A stretch of 37,522 bases of DNA, from positions 1-37,522 of the forward strand of contig CALUGY010000032.1 of NCBI GenBank assembly GCA_944320295.1. The letters run 5' to 3'. The DNA comes from an uncultured Bacteroides sp. (GTDB taxonomy: Bacteria > Bacteroidota > Bacteroidia > Bacteroidales > Bacteroidaceae). Below, in pieces: positions 1 through 6,843 of the stretch (position 1 is the stretch's first letter; every line of letters starts with the position of its first letter). The position numbers and the translations under genes were made by a program. The notes beneath the pieces are model-generated. The model worked only from the letters and a program-made list of their open reading frames with translations. It had not been told where the DNA came from and did no database searches.

Positions 1-179
1 TAGAGCGCGGAGACAGACGAGCTAAACGGACACAAGTAATACAATTGGCAGAATATTTCAAGATAGACAAGAATGAACTTCTCACCCTGTGGCTAGCAGA
101 CAAAGTATTAGATGCGGTAGAAGATGAAGACGAATTAAAACATGATGCAATTGAAGTCGCACAGAAAAAAATAGGCTAA
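1..179 (+). CDS. XRE-family helix-turn-helix regulator, C-terminal fragment
   Basis: Only the last 58 or so codons are present; the 5' end lies outside the window. The readable frame begins ERGDRRAKRTQVIQLAEYF and ends at TAA 177-179. An ESGxRR-like segment followed by a helix and then 'FKIDKNELLTLWLADKV' is the usual end of an XRE/Cro-type HTH domain of the kind found beside restriction-modification genes, followed by a charged helical tail (VEDEDELKHD). The DNA is clearly richer in A and T than the PUL genes to the right, which suggests an acquired segment. What it regulates cannot be told because its upstream partner is missing. The family call is by pattern only. Confidence 0.6.
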   Translation, partial: ERGDRRAKRTQVIQLAEYFKIDKNELLTLWLADKVLDAVEDEDELKHDAIEVAQKKIG

Positions 180-190
180 TACTTACAATT

Positions 191-230
191 ATAGGGAACT
201 ATATGGTATCATAACTATATAATTCCCTAT
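191..230 (+). terminator. Hairpin after the XRE fragment
   Basis: ATAGGGAACTATAT (191-204) pairs with ATATAATTCCCTAT (217-230) with one mismatch and a 12-nt loop, 11 bp after the stop codon. There is no clear T tract, so it is either a weak terminator or a 3'-end stabilising hairpin. Confidence 0.4.
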
Positions 231-253
231 GCTAATATTTGATATTCAGGTGA

Positions 254-397
254 TTAATTTGCAATATTTGGTTCAAGCGTGGAACTGCGATATCCACGTC
301 CTAATGTGAAGGTGCTAGGAAAACCTTTGGAAACAGATATGGGAATAACAGCTCCACGCATATGCGTGAAGACCATTACATCATCTCTTGTTTCCAT
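254..397 (-). CDS. Possible small protein, 47 aa, unrecognised
   Basis: An ATG at 397 (minus) opens a 47-codon frame, METRDDVMVFTHMRGAVI onward, ending at TAA 254-256. AGGAAAC lies about 11 nt before the ATG, and a TATCTTTGC promoter-like site at 497-505 points this way. The frame stays open upstream of the ATG to about 450, with GTG and TTG possible starts. I recognise no family. It may be a real small gene, a remnant of a larger gene, or chance. Coding status is uncertain. Confidence 0.25.
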   Translation of the reverse strand: METRDDVMVFTHMRGAVIPISVSKGFPSTFTLGRGYRSSTLEPNIAN

Positions 398-496
398 TGT
401 GAGCAAGTTTCCTAGGCTTTTCACATACAAGAAGAAGACATAACGCCTCTTTATTTTCTAATATATTGTTTTGGACGGAGCACTCTCCCTCCAGCC

Positions 497-505
497 GCAA
501 AGATA
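497..505 (-). promoter_or_regulatory. Promoter -7 element (TATCTTTGC), minus strand
   Basis: The reverse complement of GCAAAGATA gives TATCTTTGC, an exact match to the Bacteroidetes TAnnTTTG -7 element. No clear -33 TTTG is present. It lies downstream of the ATPase gene and points toward the small ORF at 254-397. Confidence 0.4.
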
Positions 506-633
506 GGGAATGCGCGGGAAAAATGCTAACATTTCTTGCGGTTTTTTAATGGTAGGGCTTCTAAATTGCCCTATTGTAATGTGCGGGGCTGTATGGACTC
601 TGTCCTGTTTTTCCATAGAGGTAAGTATAAGCA

Positions 634-1929
634 CTATAGCTTATCGATTTTTCCTAACAGGAAATCCTCTATGTTCATGTATTGCACGCCGCGTTCGTCA
701 GTCCAAGGGAGCTTGTCATCTTTTATGATGACTATTTTGGTGAAAGAGTCATCAATCCGGTTGAGCGAGTTGACCTCTTGCAGACGTTTCTCCTCTTCTG
801 CCACGGTAAGTGCGGATTGTATATAGTAGCGTTTTTCGCCTTTGTTCAGAACGAAGTCGACTTCGAGTTGGGAGAGCTTCATTTTGCCATCTTTATCCTT
901 CCAACGAATGGGAACTACGCCGACATCTATGCTGAACCCTCTGGCCTTTAGTTCGTTGTAGAGGATGTTTTCCATGATATGGTTCTCTTCATGCTGGCGG
1001 AAGTTTATCTTTACGTTGCGCAGACCAATGTCGGAGAAATAGTACTTCAGCGGGGTCTCGATGTAAGCCCGGCCTTTGATATCATAGCGGAAAACTTTAT
1101 GGAGGATGAAAGCGTCGATGAAGCAGTCGAGGTAGTGCGAGATGGTTTCGTTCTTTATTTTCATCTTCTTGACGGTTTGGAAAGTATCGGCAATCTTTGT
1201 TGGATTGGTCAGGGAACCGACAGCTGATGAAATTACATTGAGCAACTCGTCAAGAACCGTTTCGTCGGCTTTCAGATGATTACGTTCAATGACATCCTTT
1301 ATATAGATGAGGCGGAACAGGTCCGCTAGATATTGTGCCTTGTCTTCATGCGATGCGATAGACATCAGCTTTGGCATGCCGCCGTAGGTAATGAACTCCC
1401 GCCAAACGAAACGCTTCTCTCCAGGATAGGCAGCGTAGAACTCATTGTACGTGAGGGGGGATAGCGGGATGATGTCGCCACGTCCACGGAATTCTGTTGC
1501 GATATCACTAGAGAGCATCTTTGAGTTGCTCACCGTGACGTACACGTCTGCATTTGGTAGATTTTTTAGCCCGTTCAGCACATCGACGAAGCCAATTTCC
1601 TCTTCCGGCAAGTAGGGGTTTGATACGGGTTTCACCTTCTGGATTTCGTCAATCAAGATGTAATACCGCTTATCTTTTTCTGTGACAAGGGCACGTAGAT
1701 ACTTGCTTAGTTCCATAGGGTTTCGGTAGCGGGCATTGAGATTATCGTCAAGGTCAAGCATGATTATTTGCTCTTTCTTGACGCCATCCCGCATCAGATA
1801 ATCACGATAAATCGTATTCAGGAGGAACGATTTCCCACAGCGGCGTATGCCGGTGATTATTTTCACTTGCCCGTTGTCTCGTAGTCTGATGAGCCTGTCC
1901 AAGTATCGTTTGCGCTCTATTATAGTCAT
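634..1929 (-). CDS. AAA-type ATPase with C-terminal DUF4143
   Basis: 431 residues from ATG at 1929 (MTIIERKRYLDRLI). Walker A is GIRRCGKS at about residues 27-34 and Walker B is the segment YILIDEIQKV. The C-terminal part (ELKARGF, then QLEVDFVL, then RYYIQSA) has the look of the nuclease-like fold of DUF4143 proteins. The family is common in multiple copies in Bacteroidales; its cellular role is unclear (ATP-dependent, possibly nucleic-acid related or toxin-linked), so no function is assigned. The frame stays open 64 codons further upstream, but that extension runs into the 22-bp repeat array and past a good promoter at 1971-2001, so it is rejected. The gene stands alone, downstream of PUL 1 and in the same direction. 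Confidence 0.85.
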   Translation of the reverse strand: MTIIERKRYLDRLIRLRDNGQVKIITGIRRCGKSFLLNTIYRDYLMRDGVKKEQIIMLDLDDNLNARYRNPMELSKYLRALVTEKDKRYYILIDEIQKVKPVSNPYLPEEEIGFVDVLNGLKNLPNADVYVTVSNSKMLSSDIATEFRGRGDIIPLSPLTYNEFYAAYPGEKRFVWREFITYGGMPKLMSIASHEDKAQYLADLFRLIYIKDVIERNHLKADETVLDELLNVISSAVGSLTNPTKIADTFQTVKKMKIKNETISHYLDCFIDAFILHKVFRYDIKGRAYIETPLKYYFSDIGLRNVKINFRQHEENHIMENILYNELKARGFSIDVGVVPIRWKDKDGKMKLSQLEVDFVLNKGEKRYYIQSALTVAEEEKRLQEVNSLNRIDDSFTKIVIIKDDKLPWTDERGVQYMNIEDFLLGKIDKL

Positions 1930-1970
1930 TGGTCGGAGGATATTTATTGCACTATTACGTGTTTTACCCT

Positions 1971-2001
1971 GTAAAGATACAAATAATAGCGGACAGAGCA
2001 A
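1971..2001 (-). promoter_or_regulatory. Promoter of the ATPase gene
   Basis: On the minus strand TATCTTTAC (1971-1979) is one mismatch from TAnnTTTGC and has a TTG -33 element (1999-2001) 19 nt upstream. The predicted start is near 1964, giving a leader of about 35 nt before ATG 1929. This supports the shorter start of the gene. Confidence 0.5.
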
Positions 2002-2050
2002 TAGCTGGGATGTAAAAAAAGCATTGAATACCTTTAGGAGTATGATCCCC

Positions 2051-2138
2051 GACATGTTCCGAGCGCGTCCGCAACGCGTCCGGAGCACGGGCGCAACATG
2101 TTCGGAGTACGCCCGCGACATGTCCCGACGGAATGCGG
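2051..2138. repeat. 22-bp palindromic tandem repeat, array A (4 units)
   Basis: Four consecutive 22-bp units start at 2051, 2073, 2095 and 2117. Each has the form RACRYGTTSCG followed by NSCRYGSYCGC. Two near-palindromic centres alternate every 11 bp (ACATGT and GCGCGC-like), so both strands look alike. It lies between the PUL 1 hairpin and the ATPase promoter. Units 1-3 are close to consensus; unit 4 is decayed. The same family recurs near 11333, 16939, 21999 and 36413. Confidence 0.85.
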
Positions 2139-2156
2139 GTTTTGTACGGGGGGATT

Positions 2157-2200
2157 ATGCTAAGCGGGGCCGTACCTTCACAGGCACAGCCCCGCAGCAT
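2157..2200 (-). terminator. Long hairpin at the end of PUL 1
   Basis: GCGGGGC (2164-2170) pairs with GCCCCGC (2189-2195), extended by ATGCT/AGCAT on the outside and an inner GTGCCT/AGGTAC stem. It begins about 19 nt after the stop codon of the last PUL 1 gene. There is no T tract, so it may stabilise the transcript end rather than terminate by itself. Confidence 0.5.
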
Positions 2201-2218
2201 GTCTAACAAAATAATCGC

Positions 2219-4507
2219 TTACTTCTTGTCTGTCAAATAAAAGTCTATGGTGTGGGCGTGTACCAATTCGTCGTGGGTGACGCGCACGCCTTTGTGCTTC
2301 CGGCCGTCCAGCTCGATGCTGCCTATGTAGGGGGCTTCACCTCCGCCGGCCGGACGGTGGGCGGTGATGACCAGACGCTCGTTCTTGTAGTAGCGCGGGT
2401 CGAGCTTCAGCGTCACCTTGTCGAACATGGGCGTGGTGAGCGTGTATTCGGGCACGCCGGGGCAGTCGGGGTAGAAGCCCATCATGCTGAGCATGGCCCA
2501 GGCGGACATGGTGCCGGTGTCGTCATTGCCCGGAATGCCGTTGGGGGCATCCTTGAAATAGGTGTTCACCAGGCGGGGCACCAGTTCCTGCGTGCGCCAC
2601 TCTTCGCCGGGGAAGTAGCTGAAGAGGTAGGGATAGGCTATGTCCGGTTCGTTGGCGGGGTCGTAGCGACTGTTGTCGAACACGGATTGCAACTTGTCGA
2701 CGAACGCCTTGCGCCCGCCCATCAGCCGGGCGAGGCCCTTGATGTCGTGGGGCACATAGAACGTGTAGTTCCATGCGTTGCCCTCGTGGAAGCCGGGATT
2801 CTCCTCGAAGTTCGCGCCCTGCATGGGGTCGAAGGGGGAGTAGAACGTGCCGTCGGGCAGCTTGGGGCGGAACGTGCCATAGTCCGGACAGTAGTAGTTC
2901 TTATATCCCAACGAACGCTGGTAGAACAGCTTGGCATCGTCCTTCTTGCCCAGCGCGTCCGCAAAGCGGGAGAGGGCATAGTCGGCAATGTAGTACTCCA
3001 ACGCGTGGGACACGGAGTTGTCGTTCTTGGCGCGGATGGGCACGTAGCCCAGGGCAAAGTAGTCATCCGCATCGGGGCGCATCAGGTTCTGTGCGCCGGG
3101 CAGCGTGGCCGACTTGCGCATGGCCTCGTAGGCCAAATCGACGTCGAAGTCACGCAGTCCCTTGAACCATGTGTCCACAATGACGGGGATGGCCGGGTCG
3201 CCCTCCATGGTCAGCGTCTCGCGTCCGTACAGTTCCCACTTGGGCAGCCAGCCGTGTTCGCGGTACATGCCCAACATGGTGTTCACCATGTCCAGCTGGC
3301 GGTCGGGGAAGAGCAGGGTGAGGAGCTGGTGCACATTGCGGTAGGTGTCCCACAGCGAGAAGACCGTGTAGCGCCGCCCGTCGGTGGTGAGTATTTGGTC
3401 CGACTCCATGGCCGGATACTGCCCGTTGACGTCGTTCAGCAGGTTGGGGTGGATGAGCAGATGGTAGAACGCGGTGTAGAACACGCGCTTCTGCTCCTCC
3501 GTGCCGCCCTCGACCAGCACGCGGCTCAGGTCGGCGTTCCAGGCTTCACGCGCTGCCAGGCGAAGCTCGTCGAAGGTGCGGCCTTGCTGTTCGGCCTCCA
3601 GGTTCTGGCGGGCATTGGCTATGCTGACGAACGACACGCCCATGCTGACCTCTATCTGTTCCCCTTCGGCCGTGTCGTATGTGAACCACACGCCCACGTC
3701 GTCGCCGCTCATCTCCTTGCGGTAGTTGGTGTAGAGTTTCTTCGTGCCGGACGTGGAGTCCCATTGCGCTTCCACGGTCATGGGGCGCATCTGCTTCCAG
3801 TAGCCGGACGACAGGGGTTTCTTGTCGACCCGCATTACGAAATAGATGGGGAAGACGGCCTGCGGGTTGTAGCAGAACGTGCCCAGCAGCTTGGAGCCTT
3901 CTATCTCCGTGTCGCTGACAAAGCGGACGGTGGCTCCCGTTTCGTTTGTCAGGCCCTCGCCCAGATTGAGCAGGATGTTACCCTGCCCGGCGGGGAAGGT
4001 GAAGCGCGTGCGCCCCGTACGGAGCGTGGTCGTAGCTTCCGTCAGTATGTCGTACTTTGTCAGACGGTTGGAATAATATCCGGGCACGGCCTGCTCGTCC
4101 GTGTACGAGCTGCCGTATTTCAGACAGTCCACCTCCAGCGCGCCCGTGGTGGGCATCAGCAGGAGCGAACCCAGTTCGGGACATCCTACGCCGCTGAGGT
4201 TCACGTGGGAGAACCCCGTGAAATACGTGTTCTTGTACTCGTAGGGCGTAGACCACCAGCGGCTGTCTTTGTCGCGGTTTCCGTCCACGCTGCCCAACAC
4301 GTTGAAGGGGACGACGGACATCATGCCTTGCGGGCAGACAGCTCCGGGGTTGGTCGTGCCATAATTGGTCGTACCCACAAAGGGGTTCACGTAGTCCACC
4401 GGCTCTTTCACGGTGTCCGCCCGTCCCGGCTGGGGGAGCAGGGCTGCGGTGGCCAATAGACCGGCCAGACAATAAGTTTTGAAGTGTGTCACGGGCTTCT
4501 GTCTCAT
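2219..4507 (-). CDS. GH92 alpha-mannosidase (first of two), secreted
   Basis: Exo-acting, calcium-dependent inverting alpha-mannosidase family. 762 residues from ATG 4507, chosen because AAAGGG lies 10 nt upstream; ATG 4516 and 4552 are in frame, the last overlapping the previous gene. The signal peptide looks like type I, with a hydrophobic run ending near residue 30 and no lipobox. Family marks are DYVNPFVGT at the start of the beta-sandwich, FSLWDTYR, HEGNAWNYTF with Glu near residue 575 as the probable catalytic acid, and GNDDTGTMSAWAML with the Asp pair near 662-663. The place where the neighbouring GH92 has NEPSHH reads NEPDIAYPYL here, so a different linkage preference is likely (inference). 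Last gene of PUL 1, about 26 bp after the neighbouring GH92. Confidence 0.93.
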   Translation of the reverse strand: MRQKPVTHFKTYCLAGLLATAALLPQPGRADTVKEPVDYVNPFVGTTNYGTTNPGAVCPQGMMSVVPFNVLGSVDGNRDKDSRWWSTPYEYKNTYFTGFSHVNLSGVGCPELGSLLLMPTTGALEVDCLKYGSSYTDEQAVPGYYSNRLTKYDILTEATTTLRTGRTRFTFPAGQGNILLNLGEGLTNETGATVRFVSDTEIEGSKLLGTFCYNPQAVFPIYFVMRVDKKPLSSGYWKQMRPMTVEAQWDSTSGTKKLYTNYRKEMSGDDVGVWFTYDTAEGEQIEVSMGVSFVSIANARQNLEAEQQGRTFDELRLAAREAWNADLSRVLVEGGTEEQKRVFYTAFYHLLIHPNLLNDVNGQYPAMESDQILTTDGRRYTVFSLWDTYRNVHQLLTLLFPDRQLDMVNTMLGMYREHGWLPKWELYGRETLTMEGDPAIPVIVDTWFKGLRDFDVDLAYEAMRKSATLPGAQNLMRPDADDYFALGYVPIRAKNDNSVSHALEYYIADYALSRFADALGKKDDAKLFYQRSLGYKNYYCPDYGTFRPKLPDGTFYSPFDPMQGANFEENPGFHEGNAWNYTFYVPHDIKGLARLMGGRKAFVDKLQSVFDNSRYDPANEPDIAYPYLFSYFPGEEWRTQELVPRLVNTYFKDAPNGIPGNDDTGTMSAWAMLSMMGFYPDCPGVPEYTLTTPMFDKVTLKLDPRYYKNERLVITAHRPAGGGEAPYIGSIELDGRKHKGVRVTHDELVHAHTIDFYLTDKK

Positions 4508-4533
4508 GATTCTCATTCCCTTTCTTTTGTTTT

Positions 4534-6825
4534 TCAATGAATAGCTCCCCAATCGGTCGGCTCGTTGGTCATGCAGATTTCCAATGTGCCGCCCTTCATC
4601 AGCTCTTCATGGCTGAAGAACGGCGATGTCAACGGGGCGCCGTTCAACGTGGCCGACTGGATGTATTTGTTCTGCGGGGAGTTGTTCTTTGTGACGATGC
4701 GGAATGTCTTCCCTTCCGGCAGGCGGATGGCGACAGCATCGAACAGGGGTCGGGCGATGGAATATTCAGGCTGGCCGGGGCATGGTTGGTAGAAGCCCAT
4801 GGCATTCATGACATACCATGCCGACATTTGTCCGCAGTCTTCGTTGCCCGACAGGCCGTCCGGCGCATTGCGGTATTGCGTGTGCAGCACGCTGTCCACC
4901 AGTTCCTGCGCCTTCCATGGCTGTCCCAGGGTGTTGTACATGAAGATGATGTGGTGGCTTGGCTCGTTGCCGTGCGCATATTGTCCGATTAGTCCGCTGA
5001 TGTCGGCCGAGATTTCTTCGCCTTCCAGCTTGGCATCCGTGGTGAACAGCGTGTCCAGGCGGGCGAGCGTTGCCTCGCGTCCTCCCATCAGTTCGGCCAG
5101 CCCCTGCACGTCGTGTTGCACGGACCATGTCCATTGCCAGGCGTTCCCTTCGCAATAGTCGTCGACCCTGTGGTTGCTTGCATTGGGGTTGAACGGCGTG
5201 CGCCATTGTCCTTTCAAGTCCTTGCCGCGCATGTAGCCCGTGGAGGGGTCGTAGTAATTGCGGTAATACTGTGCCCGCTCTACATAGAGACGTTGTGTGG
5301 CCGTGTCGCCCAATGCCTCTGCCAGCGTACTGATGCACCAGTCGTTGTAGGCGTACTCCAGTCCTTTGGCCACGGATTCCATCTCCGCATCGCAAGGAAT
5401 GTATCCGAGTTTGTTCTTGTAGAATTTGGATATCGGCATCAGGGCATTTTGCATCAGGTAGCTTGTGGTGGCAATGGGGGCGATGGTGTCATACTCCGCG
5501 CTGCGCATACATGCCTTGAGGGCCAGTTGCGCGTCGAAGCTTCGGTCTCCTTTCATATAGGCATCCACGATGACGGGCACGGCGTGGTAGCCGATCATCG
5601 TTCCTGTGTAGTTACCGGCCAGTTCCCACATGGGCAGAATGCCTCCCTCTTGGTACTGGCGGAGCAACGCTTGGATGTACAACGAGTTCTGTTCCGGGTC
5701 GATGATGGTCAGCAGGGGATGCAAAGCCCGGTATGTGTCCCACAGCGAGAAGATGGTGTACATGGGGCGGCCTGCTTCAGCCTGCCGGATGCTGCGGTCC
5801 ATGCTCCGGTAACGTCCGTCCGCATCGGTAAACAAGGCCGGTGAAATGGCGGTGTGGTACAATGCCGTGTAGAATACGCGCTTCTGTTCTTCGTCCTTGG
5901 TCTCTATATCGACTTTCGACAGGTAGTTGTTCCATGCTTGTCGCGCTTGCTTGCGTGTGCCTTCGAAGTCCCATCCGGCAATCTCTTTCAGGTTCTGGCG
6001 GGCGCCGTCGGCATCCACGGCAGAGAGGGCCACTTTCACCATCACTTGCTCGTCTTTTTGTGTCTGGAACTTGAGCAGGGCCTTGCATAGGTGGGGTGTC
6101 TTTCGTCCGTCTTTGGCTGTGGCCTTCTCCTTTATCATCGTGCAGGTAAAGGGCTTGGAGAACACAGCCTCGAAGTATACGTCTTGCTTCCATGCCCAGC
6201 CGCTGGTATGTTTGTATCCGCGCAATGTCGAATCGTTCATCTGTTCCAGTTCCAACACTCGGTTACGTTGGTTCAGGTACTGGATGCAGTAGTCCACATC
6301 GAAGATGAAACCGGCCTCCTTGCTTTCGGGGAACGTGTAGCGGTGCAACGCGGCCCTTGGCGTGGCCGTCAGCTCGGCCTTTACGCCATACCTGTCCAGA
6401 AAGACGGAGTAGTAGCCAGGCGATGCTTCCTCTCGTTCGTGCGAGAATGCGGAAGCGTAGGGTAATGTCTGGCTGCCGTCCTCGTAGCCCGACCATTGCT
6501 GTTCGCCCACGGTGGGCATCAGCAACACGTCGCCGAAGTCGCTGCATCCCGTTCCGCTGAGGTGGGTGTGCGAGAAACCGTTGATGGTCGTGTCGGCGTA
6601 GTAGTAGCCCGAACTGGCGTCCCATCCATAGATGCGCGTATCAGGGCTGGGGTGAATCATGCCGTGGGGCACGACGGCTCCGGGGTAAGTGTGCCCATGT
6701 CCGCCGGTTCCGATAAAGGGATTGACATATTGTGCGTAATCCTTCTCTGTTGTCGCGCTATGGCATCCGGCCAAAAGCAGCACTCCGACGAGAGCCTGTG
6801 CTATAACTACAGTAGTCTTATTCAT
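4534..6825 (-). CDS. GH92 alpha-mannosidase (second of two), lipoprotein
   Basis: 763 residues, usual length for the family. A lipobox LLLAGC puts the acylated Cys at residue 21, so it is probably membrane anchored, in the periplasm or at the cell surface. Family marks: YVNPFIGTGGHGHTYPGA, FSLWDTYRALHP, CEGNAWQWTW with Glu559 as the probable catalytic acid, HGNEPSHHIIFMYN, and GNEDCGQMSAWYVMNAMGFY with the acidic pair at 662-663. The NEPSHH motif is the form usual in GH92 enzymes that trim alpha-1,2 or alpha-1,3 mannose (family knowledge; linkage not proven here). It begins 18 bp after the GH2 gene and is followed at once by the other GH92: one transcript, with both enzymes likely acting on branched alpha-mannose before the beta-mannosidase. 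Confidence 0.94.
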   Translation of the reverse strand: MNKTTVVIAQALVGVLLLAGCHSATTEKDYAQYVNPFIGTGGHGHTYPGAVVPHGMIHPSPDTRIYGWDASSGYYYADTTINGFSHTHLSGTGCSDFGDVLLMPTVGEQQWSGYEDGSQTLPYASAFSHEREEASPGYYSVFLDRYGVKAELTATPRAALHRYTFPESKEAGFIFDVDYCIQYLNQRNRVLELEQMNDSTLRGYKHTSGWAWKQDVYFEAVFSKPFTCTMIKEKATAKDGRKTPHLCKALLKFQTQKDEQVMVKVALSAVDADGARQNLKEIAGWDFEGTRKQARQAWNNYLSKVDIETKDEEQKRVFYTALYHTAISPALFTDADGRYRSMDRSIRQAEAGRPMYTIFSLWDTYRALHPLLTIIDPEQNSLYIQALLRQYQEGGILPMWELAGNYTGTMIGYHAVPVIVDAYMKGDRSFDAQLALKACMRSAEYDTIAPIATTSYLMQNALMPISKFYKNKLGYIPCDAEMESVAKGLEYAYNDWCISTLAEALGDTATQRLYVERAQYYRNYYDPSTGYMRGKDLKGQWRTPFNPNASNHRVDDYCEGNAWQWTWSVQHDVQGLAELMGGREATLARLDTLFTTDAKLEGEEISADISGLIGQYAHGNEPSHHIIFMYNTLGQPWKAQELVDSVLHTQYRNAPDGLSGNEDCGQMSAWYVMNAMGFYQPCPGQPEYSIARPLFDAVAIRLPEGKTFRIVTKNNSPQNKYIQSATLNGAPLTSPFFSHEELMKGGTLEICMTNEPTDWGAIH

Positions 6826-6843
6826 TGTATGTTCAAAAAAAGA

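Noticed and set aside
1930-2121. 64-residue N-terminal extension of the ATPase
   Set aside because: It reads through the 22-bp repeat array and a promoter; the domain begins at MTIIERK.
2252-4459. 735-codon plus-strand open frame
   Set aside because: It lies exactly opposite the GH92 gene, is composed of low-complexity Val/Gly/His/Arg-rich sequence and has no family marks; a GC-rich antisense shadow.
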